DNA of 7,096 nt from Desulfobacula sp. (GCA_027858355.1 JAQICW010000164.1:1-7096); one strand, 5' to 3'. Numbered from the stretch's first letter, positions 1 to 7,048 are shown. The notes: generated by a model not told the origin, from the letters alone. Numbers and translations are program-made.

Positions 1-42
1 ACCCAGTTCTGATCATTGATTGTTTCTGTGTTTTAAAATAGT

Positions 43-80
43 ATTTGCCGGAAATGCCAACATTGGCATTTCCGGCAAAT
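43..80 (-). terminator. Hairpin terminator downstream of the large gene
   Basis: A perfect 17-bp inverted repeat (43-59 against 64-80, core TTTGCCGGAAATGCC) with a 4-nt loop lies 20 nt after the TAG stop at 101-103. On the minus strand it is followed by ACTATTTT, a short and imperfect U-rich tail. The position and stem strength favour transcription termination or 3' end protection; the weak tail lowers certainty about intrinsic termination. Confidence 0.7.
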
Positions 81-100
81 GGTCGCAAATTACATGTTCC

Positions 101-3100
101 CTATAGTTTTTTGAGAATCCGGAGAACATCTTTTATATCCAGAATAGCATTTCCATCCATATCTGCATTTAAATGCAGGGCCGGGATATTGGGGATGTCT
201 GTCAATCTGCTTAGCAGGAGGATCACATCGTCAAATTCCACAAGTGAATTTCCGTTGACATCCCCGGGCACAAGACCCACGGTAACTTCAAGTCGAACCT
301 GTGGCAGGTCTGTGTAGAAATGATCAGATATTATTATTTCAAGGGTACCATCAGTCCCTAGAGAGACGAGCCGCTTGCCCATACCATAATCTTCCATTGT
401 TGCCATGATCTCATCAGAAAAAACCCAGTCATAGACCCCGCTGCCGCCTGTTGCCCTAAGGTCAAGATACCCTTTTTTCTGGAGGATGATGGAGCCTGTT
501 CGATTTAACAGGACTGCTTGGTTGGTGATATCAAGGGTAATCGTCTTTGCGGGAAGATCGGAAAAAATCGTATCCGCAAGGGTTAATGTTATAATTCCTG
601 CCTTGATTGGCACTGCTGTTGCGTTATTGCTGATGGAAACAATATCAGGGGCAGATGATGTCCAGGTGTAGGCGCCGGAACCACCGGATGCAGTCAGAAA
701 AATGATATCACCCACATTAAAAGAACTGCTCTGAATTGCGGGGTCAAGGGGGAGTATATCGTGAATCAAGGGGTTAAATCCTGTAGCGAGTTCAGCCCCA
801 TCGGAAATCAAGTCCCCATCAGTGTCTGTTTTGGTAGGGTCGGTGAATTCCCAGAATTCTTTTTCATTGGTCAGGCCGTCCTCATCCGGGTCTCCTGAAG
901 GAAGAGCAGACAGATCTTTGAAGAACAATAATTCCCACTGGTTATCCAGGCTGTCTCCATCACCGGAAATGACGGGACCAAGGGTATTCACGACTTTGGA
1001 TTCTGTCTGGTCTGTTACGATTGCCGTTACAGCATAATAGGCAAAGCTTCCCTCAGCCACACCTGTGTCAAAAAACTCCTGTGTTATCACTGTGGCAACA
1101 GGTGTCATGCCGGATATATAATTAAATCCAATATCAGAACGGTAAATATTATAATTAATCAACCCGGCCGGCCGTGTATAGTCTTTCCATGAAATATGGA
1201 TGAGGCCTTTCTGATCAGGGGTGGCTTCCTGTATGGGTGTCACCTGGGGGGATATGAGGGATGATGCATTTGAGAAAAGATCAAACAATGGATTTGGCAT
1301 CATCATGGGCTGCTCATCCTGGGCCATGACAGCAGCAGTATGGGTAACCAGATTAAACTTAACAATCTGGGGCACTTGGGTTGTTGTCAAATGCCCAAAG
1401 GAAATACAGGTGTCATCAAAAGACCAGACCACATGGTGCCGGCCCATCATCCCAGGGCTGTATACAATACTGTCTTCTATCAGACCGGTATTGATATTGA
1501 CGATGTCAATATGGTCATCTCCCCGGACGGCAATGCGGTTACCTGAATGGGAGACTGATAGATCCGTGGCCCCGGATAAGGCCATGTCCCGGATGAATTT
1601 TTGGTCTTTTAGTTCCAGATCAAAAGATGTCAGCATCTTTGAAGCCCACATATCCAGGGCAAAAAGGCGTTTAGAATCCTGAGACCAGGCTATATTCCCG
1701 TATCCCTGAACAAAAACAGTATCCTTGGTGGAAAGGTTAATCATCCCCAGTAAGGTGGGTTTTGTATAGCCCTGGTTTATGATAATAGCCAGATGGTTTC
1801 CATCCGGAGAAAGATCAAGGGTAGTGATGGGGTCCCAAGGGTGTTCAAAAAGAATTTCAGGGTCATCACCTGCAAAGTTGTTCCTTATCACCTCGTAGAT
1901 AAAAACACCTGGTCTCTGGCGGGCATAGATAATTTTATCTTTGTCAAAATCCAGGGCTGGAACGTATCCAAGACCAGTATCCACTGATGCTGTAGCACCT
2001 GTTGCAGGGATATAGGAAAACAAATCAGATGCCCCGTAAAAAAGAGTGTTACCATCAGGACTCCAGGAAATGGTAGCCAGGTTAAACAGGTTAGACAAAG
2101 CCTGGACAGCAGCCTGGGTTCCCTGTTTTATAAAGATACCAGACCCTGCCTGAAAAGCCAGTGTGGAAGTATCGTTAAACGCTTCGATTTTACAGGTTTT
2201 AAAGGAAAATATTTGTGCCTGGCCCACAGGGTTTCCTGCTTCATCAGTAAGGGCTGTGGTAATATCAATAGTGTAAAGGGTATCGGCAAGAAGGGGTGTA
2301 TCGGGTAAAATGGTGACGCTGCTGTCCGCTGCGGATACATTGGCCGCAACAATGGTATTATTGGTCAGCAGACGAATGCCGGCCGCAATGGTCTGGGAAT
2401 CGATATTTTCATTAAAATTAAGTTTGATGGCGGCTGTGGGCAGCATTGAGATGCTGTCCTTTGTCGGGGTTGAACCGGTAAAAACAGGTCCCTGGACATC
2501 TTCGGTGTGAAAAAACCAGGACACAGGTTTGATAATGGCTCGAGCCTGGACGTCTTCAATGCCGCCATCCAGAAACACCCTGTACCTTGCATGGGAAATC
2601 AGGGCAGAAGAAGACAATGTTAAAAGATTTGTGTCCTTATCATAGGAGATATCAATGGGTACGCGTTCAATAAAATTATCATCTTCATCAAACCGACTCA
2701 AGGCAATGGTTTCTGCTGTCATTGTGTCAGGGTTCATGGGTCCGGACCATTGAATTTGAATGTCTGTTAAAACATCCACACCAAAGGCATCGGCCCCAGG
2801 TGCTGTGGATATTATGGTTTCAGGGCTTAAAGGTTTTCCATAAACAATGACTTTGGGAGGATTTCGATCTGTTATGAGCTGGTTGCCGAACAGACTGACG
2901 TTACCTCGGGTTGTAAAATCGTCTTTAAAATCAACGATCATCTCCTGGTGGGTAAAAAGGTCATGAAGTCTTTCCTCCATTTGAGAAAAAGATTGGATTT
3001 CAAATGGATCATAGGGTGCTCCCGATTTAACATCCGTATAATACAGCAGGCTTTCAGACATCTGGATGGGATAGTCAACATGAACTTTATTGCTGACTAA

Positions 3101-6100
3101 AATAGTTGCGCCCGTCATGATATCCTCAAAATACAAACCACAGGATTCAATAATTAAAGGTGCAAAAGCAGCCGTCAAATCACGATAGTTCTGGGAGAGG
3201 ACATAGGCAACCCTGCCCCTGGCAATGGCCACATGATCCCCCACTTTCAAGGGATGATCAGATATCTGATCTGTTAAAAGATGATGTTGGCCCGTGCGAA
3301 TGTTCACTGCAAAAAGTTTATCTTCCCTGTAGCGGCAAATATCAAGCCCATCATGGTCCTGGGTGGTATCCTCGCAGTCCTGACGGTCCTGGCTGTTGTA
3401 AAGATATACCAGCCACTCTCCATCAAAGGCCTTGACGTCAAGGGTCTGCCAGTCCTGAAGATCCGTGATGCCCAGAATTAATTTTGGGGACTCCATGCCT
3501 TCCTGCCAGCTATATAATGACGGTATCCCGGAATGGCTGTCTGCCCATGCCACTCTCCCCTGGTGCATAAGGGCATTTGAAATACTAACCCCTGCAGGTG
3601 TTGGCACTCGACTGCTTAAGCCAGTAGTAAGATCATAGATAAATAGTTGAAACAATTTGTTTTCCGGTGCCACTCCCGGGCCTTCTGTACCCGTATTTTT
3701 GTAATACAGAATCAAGTTTTCGTAAACGCCAAGCATAGATGTATAGGTATTCGTCGCACCGGGGGTTGGGTCATCATAGAGATACCCGGTTTCAAATAAA
3801 AATCTGTGCTCGCCCGTCAAAAGATCATGATAATGGATCTGGTCATATTGCTGGTAAAAGGCGCGTTTTCCATAGACCCTGAAGTCTAATGGGTACGCAC
3901 AATTAAAATCACAATTGTCACGTTCAGGCAGGACAACCATGCTGCCTGGATCCATTAAAAACCCCTGGGTACCGGTTCCCATGAAAAAAGAAAGCTTCCT
4001 TGAAAGTCCCTGACTGCTGGTAACCTGTAGATCATATTGACCTGGCATAGAGACGGGATGCCCGGAGAGTATGGGTTCAAAAGGGTCTCCATTTCGGCTC
4101 AGACTGGCGGCAAAAGTGCCGGAAGATACCTGGATATTGATGACCACGGGAAGGGCATAGGTTTCTTCATGGGCAACTCCGGTAATAATAATGTCGGAAA
4201 TATTGATAGCAGGATCTGAGCTCTTGGGCAGGGCCTGGGTGGTAAAAGACCATGTTTCCGGCACCAGCACGTTTCCAGCAAGGTCAGTGACTGCATTTGT
4301 GACTTCCACCGTGTACTGGGTATCAGGGATAAAGCGGTCCGTCGTTACAATAAGCCGTTGTTTTTCAGGCAGGTAAACAAACCGAACTGATCTTTTTTGC
4401 CCGTTTGCTAGAACAAAAATGGTATCGGAATTAAGAGTTAATTCATCCATGGCTTCACTAAAAGATATTTCTATGGGAGCGTACAAAGGAACCATTTCAC
4501 TGTTTCTTCCCGGAATGAAATGAAGAATATTGGGGCGGATATCATCTGTATTTGTGTCCGGCCAGTACTGGTTCAGCTGCCCTGCTGCCCAGGAAGTCCA
4601 GCCGGGGAAGCCATCCCTTACATTCTGAATATATAGGTCATCCCAGAGGCCAAGCTCGTTGATAAGGGCATTCATGGCTGCCACATTCTCAGGCATGACA
4701 GTGTATGGATTCTCGGGCCTAAACCAACTGGCCAGGGGAACATTGGTAACCAGGGTATCGGAAAGGGAAGCGGCAGAATTAGCGTGATAAATATTTTGAC
4801 AAAGCGCTTTTAATTCTTCCCGTAGATCCATAACCCGGCTCAGATCGGCTTTTGAAAAAAAGGAATAAACCCATTCGATCTGTTTAATAAAATCTTTATA
4901 CCCCTGCTCGCTGGGGAAATCGGGTAAAGAAGCATAGTCGCTGACAATAAATCGGATCACGGCATTCAGAGTCTGGTTGCCCTTTAAACTTTCCAGCAGG
5001 ATCTTAGAGCTGGCCAGGGCATCGTTAAAATCATTTTGTCCTTTAATATAGTCCTGGGCAGCCTGGATAGATGACAACGCAGATTCCACTGCATCGGGAA
5101 AACTTACAGCTTTTTGATAGATGGGAAAAATGATATTGTCCCAGTTTATGCTGATGGTCTCATCCCTGCCCTGGCTGTCTATACAAAGATATTTCCAATT
5201 ATCGGCCATAAATTGTGACAAGGCAGCCTCAGCTGTGATCAGTTTTGCCTGTTCAATCTGGGCCTCTGTGATATGAAGCAATTTGGTTCCCATAAATTGC
5301 TCATAATCATCCAATGTCCCTTCAATCACGGTTAAATTATAATCAACATCCGACATCAAGGACTGATCCATGGAACTTGCTGAAAAGTAGCCCACAGACC
5401 GGTCACCCGATTTCCGATCAAAGGGTTGAACCAGGGCGGCACGGGCCATGTTTAAATAGGCCTTTGAAAGTCTTTCCAGTACACCTGGGAAATCATCCCG
5501 GCCGATGTCAGACAAAGAAGGGACTTTGCAGGGCATGACATGGGAATTGGAATCACTGCCAATGGGAAATAGCGGGGCATATTGACGAGCAAAATAATAA
5601 GGATCATCGACCTGGAGCCCGGTAACAATCTGAACGATATTGTGGTCCTCTTCTTCAAAACAGCGCAAGTCATCGTCATCCACCCAGTCCGAGGTATCCA
5701 TGAAAAGGTTTATGGCTGAGCTCCTTGTTGCTTTCAGGGCATCTACAGTGTTCACAAGACCCTGGTAAGCGGATAAAACATCCACCCGAGCATTGTAATG
5801 GTCTGTATACAGATTTTCAGCAGTGACATCAAAATAATCCCATTGCGACGTATTCTGGGCCAGGTAGAAATTTTTGTTAGATTCTGACTCATTTGAACTA
5901 TTCACATTGGCCATAGTTTCCTGGTAAGCCTGAAGCGCTTTTTCCCGGGTGGTCTGATAAACTTTATCAAACAATTCCCAGCAGATTTCATCGTTGTTAA
6001 ATTCAGTCACTGCGCTGCGGATGACCAGAAGAAAAGGCTCCGGATCAAAATTATATTGGGTGCTGGTATAGTCCGGCAAAGAACACGCGATCCCTGCCTG

Positions 6101-6868
6101 GATCACATACCGGGTAATATTGCCGGTGTGCAGTTCCAATTGCCTGGCTTCATCAAGAAACACCACCATGGTGCTTTTTAAATCTTTCATTTTTTCAATA
6201 GTTATGGCTGCCCTTTTGATCAGGGTCTTGGTCTGGGCCTCAATCACCTGAGTATCAAGCTTTTGCTGCTTTGACTGTTCAATGAGCTTGTATTGGTCCA
6301 CCACGGTGTTGGTTAAATTATAAAATTCATAGGCAAGGCCGATGGGATTAAAGGTAATGATATTTTCCGCAACACTTTTCACACCATCAAATCCTTCTTT
6401 CATGGCTTTAAGATATGTCCAAATCTGGTCCTGGTTATCCAGAAAACGATTGGCCGAAAGCCCGGCAAAGCCTTCTTTGGCCAGGCGATAAGCATTTTGT
6501 GCCCTGTCGATCTGCTCCTGCCAGTATGCGGTCGTAAAGGCAGTACCCAGATTCAGGTCGATGGGGGGAATGGTATAAGACGAATTTTCCCGGCAGATCT
6601 CCTGGATCTTATCAAAAAAAACTATTACAAGGTTATCGTCAATATAATGATTCAACAGGGCCAGCCTTTCCATGGCAAGATCAAGCTTTTTTTCTGCGGC
6701 AAGTTTTTTAATCCCGGCAACTTCAAAGTTAATATGGCTGACAGTCGCCGATATTACAGTCTTGGCGGCATCCACATCTGCCCTTGCAAGGGAAGGCATA
6801 CAAATAAGAGTACTCGAAAGGATAATTATAAACAGCATCACCGACAGGCTCCGGATATACATATACAT
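101..6868 (-). CDS. Giant secreted multidomain protein with Ig-like domains, two beta-propellers and a C-terminal type I dockerin
   Basis: This intact frame encodes about 2,255 residues. Visible order: signal peptide (1-30); unrecognised mostly helical region (31-770); Big_5/SbsA-type Ig domain (779-877); second beta domain (885-965); propeller 1 (about 985-1335); Big_5-like domains (1336-1456 and 1459-1558); TolB/PD40-like propeller 2 (1565-1850); Fn3-like domain (1872-1968); TSP3-like Asp-rich calcium segment (1970-2036); tandem Big-type domains (2040-2197); dockerin (2200-2255). No catalytic motif, transmembrane anchor or sorting signal is seen, so the protein is probably exported by Sec and held extracellularly or at the surface through protein-protein contacts. 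Inferred role: adhesin or scaffold component that docks to a cohesin. The first ATG (6868) is only 3 nt from the AGGAG; the ATG at codon 3 (6862) is 9 nt away and may be the true start. The gene appears monocistronic: a hairpin follows the stop and a divergent gene probably lies upstream. There is no frameshift. Secretion and the domain classes are well supported; the biological function is unknown. Confidence 0.95.
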   Translation of the reverse strand: MYMYIRSLSVMLFIIILSSTLICMPSLARADVDAAKTVISATVSHINFEVAGIKKLAAEKKLDLAMERLALLNHYIDDNLVIVFFDKIQEICRENSSYTIPPIDLNLGTAFTTAYWQEQIDRAQNAYRLAKEGFAGLSANRFLDNQDQIWTYLKAMKEGFDGVKSVAENIITFNPIGLAYEFYNLTNTVVDQYKLIEQSKQQKLDTQVIEAQTKTLIKRAAITIEKMKDLKSTMVVFLDEARQLELHTGNITRYVIQAGIACSLPDYTSTQYNFDPEPFLLVIRSAVTEFNNDEICWELFDKVYQTTREKALQAYQETMANVNSSNESESNKNFYLAQNTSQWDYFDVTAENLYTDHYNARVDVLSAYQGLVNTVDALKATRSSAINLFMDTSDWVDDDDLRCFEEEDHNIVQIVTGLQVDDPYYFARQYAPLFPIGSDSNSHVMPCKVPSLSDIGRDDFPGVLERLSKAYLNMARAALVQPFDRKSGDRSVGYFSASSMDQSLMSDVDYNLTVIEGTLDDYEQFMGTKLLHITEAQIEQAKLITAEAALSQFMADNWKYLCIDSQGRDETISINWDNIIFPIYQKAVSFPDAVESALSSIQAAQDYIKGQNDFNDALASSKILLESLKGNQTLNAVIRFIVSDYASLPDFPSEQGYKDFIKQIEWVYSFFSKADLSRVMDLREELKALCQNIYHANSAASLSDTLVTNVPLASWFRPENPYTVMPENVAAMNALINELGLWDDLYIQNVRDGFPGWTSWAAGQLNQYWPDTNTDDIRPNILHFIPGRNSEMVPLYAPIEISFSEAMDELTLNSDTIFVLANGQKRSVRFVYLPEKQRLIVTTDRFIPDTQYTVEVTNAVTDLAGNVLVPETWSFTTQALPKSSDPAINISDIIITGVAHEETYALPVVINIQVSSGTFAASLSRNGDPFEPILSGHPVSMPGQYDLQVTSSQGLSRKLSFFMGTGTQGFLMDPGSMVVLPERDNCDFNCAYPLDFRVYGKRAFYQQYDQIHYHDLLTGEHRFLFETGYLYDDPTPGATNTYTSMLGVYENLILYYKNTGTEGPGVAPENKLFQLFIYDLTTGLSSRVPTPAGVSISNALMHQGRVAWADSHSGIPSLYSWQEGMESPKLILGITDLQDWQTLDVKAFDGEWLVYLYNSQDRQDCEDTTQDHDGLDICRYREDKLFAVNIRTGQHHLLTDQISDHPLKVGDHVAIARGRVAYVLSQNYRDLTAAFAPLIIESCGLYFEDIMTGATILVSNKVHVDYPIQMSESLLYYTDVKSGAPYDPFEIQSFSQMEERLHDLFTHQEMIVDFKDDFTTRGNVSLFGNQLITDRNPPKVIVYGKPLSPETIISTAPGADAFGVDVLTDIQIQWSGPMNPDTMTAETIALSRFDEDDNFIERVPIDISYDKDTNLLTLSSSALISHARYRVFLDGGIEDVQARAIIKPVSWFFHTEDVQGPVFTGSTPTKDSISMLPTAAIKLNFNENIDSQTIAAGIRLLTNNTIVAANVSAADSSVTILPDTPLLADTLYTIDITTALTDEAGNPVGQAQIFSFKTCKIEAFNDTSTLAFQAGSGIFIKQGTQAAVQALSNLFNLATISWSPDGNTLFYGASDLFSYIPATGATASVDTGLGYVPALDFDKDKIIYARQRPGVFIYEVIRNNFAGDDPEILFEHPWDPITTLDLSPDGNHLAIIINQGYTKPTLLGMINLSTKDTVFVQGYGNIAWSQDSKRLFALDMWASKMLTSFDLELKDQKFIRDMALSGATDLSVSHSGNRIAVRGDDHIDIVNINTGLIEDSIVYSPGMMGRHHVVWSFDDTCISFGHLTTTQVPQIVKFNLVTHTAAVMAQDEQPMMMPNPLFDLFSNASSLISPQVTPIQEATPDQKGLIHISWKDYTRPAGLINYNIYRSDIGFNYISGMTPVATVITQEFFDTGVAEGSFAYYAVTAIVTDQTESKVVNTLGPVISGDGDSLDNQWELLFFKDLSALPSGDPDEDGLTNEKEFWEFTDPTKTDTDGDLISDGAELATGFNPLIHDILPLDPAIQSSSFNVGDIIFLTASGGSGAYTWTSSAPDIVSISNNATAVPIKAGIITLTLADTIFSDLPAKTITLDITNQAVLLNRTGSIILQKKGYLDLRATGGSGVYDWVFSDEIMATMEDYGMGKRLVSLGTDGTLEIIISDHFYTDLPQVRLEVTVGLVPGDVNGNSLVEFDDVILLLSRLTDIPNIPALHLNADMDGNAILDIKDVLRILKKL
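104..271 (-). other. C-terminal type I dockerin (residues 2200-2255)
   Basis: Two F-hand calcium repeats are complete. Repeat 1 is GDVNGNSLVEFDDV with ligands D2203, N2205, N2207, E2211 and D2214. Repeat 2 is ADMDGNAILDIKDV with D2236, D2238, N2240, D2244 and D2247. Each is followed by a helix (ILLLSRL, LRILKKL). In the family, dockerins bind cohesin domains with high affinity when calcium is present. The residues next to the last ligand differ between repeats (FD against IK), so the two faces are not equivalent. The domain ends at the stop codon, the usual position for a dockerin. Confidence 0.9.
278..751 (-). other. Two tandem bacterial Ig-like (Big-type) domains (residues 2040-2197)
   Basis: The two units are diverged copies of each other. 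Each has a GGSG-x-Y-x-W motif (GGSGAYTWTSS at about 2062 and GGSGVYDWVFS at about 2141). Each closes with an Asp-Leu-Pro and a beta strand (SDLPAKTITLDIT and TDLPQVRLEVTVG). The layout (sharp Trp strand, then a residue such as 'D-x-V-S-I' or 'E-I-M-A-T', then a Gly-turn and TLTLAD/LEIIISD) is that of Big_2-like domains. They probably space the dockerin from the rest of the protein. Confidence 0.7.
761..961 (-). other. Thrombospondin type 3-like calcium-binding segment (residues 1970-2036)
   Basis: Asp-rich loops match the bacterial TSP3 pattern. The first is D1993, D1995, D1997 followed by GLTNEKEF; the second is TDPTKTDTDGDLISDGAE with D2015, D2017, D2019, D2023 and E2026, ending ATGFNP. The preceding motif GDGDSLDNQWELLFF is also typical of this unit in secreted bacterial proteins. 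In the family these loops bind calcium and stiffen the chain. Confidence 0.85.
965..1255 (-). other. Fibronectin type III-like domain (residues 1872-1968)
   Basis: The segment contains IHISWKDYTRPAGLINYNIYRS, shown here as its Fn3 hallmarks: a Trp in strand B (1894) and the Y-x-I-Y-R strand (1906-1910). It ends with the FAYYAVTAIV strand, typical of Fn3 (YxYxVxAv). It follows propeller 2 directly and leads into the calcium-binding segment. Confidence 0.7.
1319..2176 (-). other. TolB/PD40-like beta-propeller 2 (residues about 1565-1850)
   Basis: Six blade-like repeats contain the PD40 pattern xxWSPDGxxLxY: ISWSPDGNTLFYG, LDFDKDKIIYA, LDLSPDGNHLAII, IAWSQDSKRLFAL, LSVSHSGNRIAV and VVWSFDDTCISF. 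Each is followed by a strand resembling IxxxNLxT. Six blades match the TolB C-terminal propeller. In secreted proteins this fold generally mediates binding. Only the propeller is present, without the TolB N-terminal domain or a peptidase. Confidence 0.8.
2195..2863 (-). other. Two Big_5-like Ig domains (residues 1336-1456 and 1459-1558)
   Basis: Both units carry the SbsA-like signature. The first has a P-G-A-D-A-F-G-V-D start, the strand IQIQWSGPMNPDTM, then ARYRVFLDGGIEDV and a closing SWFFHTED. The second has the strand IKLNFNENIDSQTI, then DTLYTIDITTALTDEAGNP and a closing FSFKT. They join the two propellers and are probably rigid spacers. Confidence 0.78.
2864..3916 (-). other. Beta-propeller 1 (residues about 985-1335)
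   Basis: About six repeats alternate a strand of type GxxVxYxx with a second strand of type LyxyDlxTG: GKRAFYQQ/HYHDLLTGE, ENLILYYKN/FIYDLTTGL, GRVAWADS/SLYSWQEG, GEWLVYLYN/LFAVNIRTGQ, GRVAYVLSQ/LYFEDIMTGA and ESLLYYTDV. This matches the TolB-like or 'cell surface' propellers of bacterial exported proteins, which usually act as protein or glycan contact platforms. The fourth blade carries an insertion with a Cys-flanked Asp loop (residues 1161-1178). No catalytic residues are recognisable. Confidence 0.65.
3974..4534 (-). other. Big_5 (SbsA-type) Ig-like domain plus a second beta domain (residues 779-965)
   Basis: Residues 779-877 have the Big_5 hallmarks: a P-x-x-G start, the strand IEISFSEAMD, a middle 'RFIPDTQYTVEVTNAVTDL' segment, then AGN and a closing WSFTT. 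This fold is common in bacterial surface proteins as a spacer or adhesive module. Residues 885-965 form another beta-rich unit ending in GQYDLQVTSSQG and a final FF strand, resembling Ig-like units with a GxYxLxVTxxxG pattern; that second assignment is weaker. Confidence 0.75.
4559..6778 (-). other. Unrecognised mostly alpha-helical N-terminal region (residues 31-770)
   Basis: About 740 residues follow the signal peptide that I cannot match to a family. The sequence is rich in Leu, Ala, Lys, Glu and Gln with long amphipathic stretches, for example residues 190-245 and 590-700, consistent with helical bundles or coiled coils. There are hardly any Gly/Pro-delimited beta repeats of the kind seen in the rest of the protein. 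Acidic and aromatic patches occur at 395-435 (a run of four Asp at 397-400). A Trp-rich end at 742-769 leads into the first Ig-like domain. Seven Cys lie in the mature part (92, 262, 296, 403, 447, 562, 690) with no cofactor motif such as CxxCH. The region could be a ligand-binding, stalk or surface-anchoring module; the sequence does not decide between these. Confidence 0.6.
6779..6868 (-). other. Sec signal peptide (residues 1-30)
   Basis: The N-terminus has a short region with Arg6, a hydrophobic core from about Leu8 to Cys23 (MLFIIILSS at its centre) and an A-R-A signal peptidase I site at residues 28-30, so the mature protein would begin DVDAAK. Cys23 is preceded by T-L-I, which does not fit a lipobox, so lipidation is unlikely. 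If translation starts at codon 3 the peptide is two residues shorter and still complete. Confidence 0.9.
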
Positions 6869-6871
6869 TCT

Positions 6872-6876
6872 CTCCT
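6872..6876 (-). promoter_or_regulatory. Ribosome-binding site AGGAG of the large gene
   Basis: The minus strand reads AACAGGAGAGA just before the ATG at 6868. The gap from AGGAG is 3 nt to the ATG at 6868 and 9 nt to the in-frame ATG at 6862. The latter spacing is far more usual, so this site favours initiation at codon 3. Confidence 0.75.
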
Positions 6877-6922
6877 GTTAAATACGTTAATTGATCAGAC
6901 AAAATACCAGCCATCCAATATT

Positions 6923-7021
6923 TATTCAAACATTTTTTTTCATTATGGACCAATGTATACCTGGCCGGTTCATCAAAAAATCCTATTCAAAAATTCTGAA
7001 ATACTTCTTGACTTATTCAAA
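6923..7021. repeat. Three direct copies of TATTCAAA in the divergent intergenic region
   Basis: Exact copies start at 6923, 6984 and 7014, giving intervals of 61 and 30 nt, close to six and three helical turns. The outer two share a longer match, TTATTCAAACA. They are in the same orientation and could be regulator binding sites for one or both divergent genes. No convincing leftward promoter was found beside them. Confidence 0.35.
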
Positions 7022-7037
7022 CACTATACTTTATTGT
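7008..7037 (+). promoter_or_regulatory. Candidate sigma-70-type promoter facing right
   Basis: TTGACT (7008-7013) resembles a -35 box, and TATTGT (7032-7037) lies 18 nt beyond as a fair -10 box. Transcription would start near 7044 and give a leader of about 35 nt before the GTG at 7079. The -10 match is imperfect and the region is AT-rich, so chance similarity is possible. Confidence 0.3.
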
Positions 7038-7048
7038 TTTATAACAAT
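7033..7048. promoter_or_regulatory. Palindrome ATTGTT-TTAT-AACAAT, possible operator
   Basis: Two perfect 6-bp arms are separated by 4 nt. The site overlaps the proposed rightward -10 box and start point, where a repressor would act. It has no U-tract, so termination is unlikely. An AT-rich background makes such a palindrome only mildly improbable. Confidence 0.3.

Noticed and set aside
1221..1682. Plus-strand open frame of 153 codons
   Set aside because: It lies wholly antisense to propeller 2 and the linker to the Fn3-like domain. The predicted peptide is rich in Trp, Met and Arg with no recognisable domain, as expected of a shadow frame.
6794..6808. Lipoprotein lipobox at Cys23 of the signal peptide
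   Set aside because: The residues before Cys are T-L-I; a lipobox needs a small residue (Gly, Ala or Ser) just before Cys. A good A-R-A signal peptidase I site follows.
6933..6940. Run of eight T as a rightward terminator
   Set aside because: No stable hairpin precedes it on the plus strand; it is part of the AT-rich intergenic region.
7025..7030. TATACT as the -10 box for TTGACT at 7008
   Set aside because: The gap is only 11 nt, too short for a sigma-70-type promoter; TATTGT at 18 nt is the better partner.
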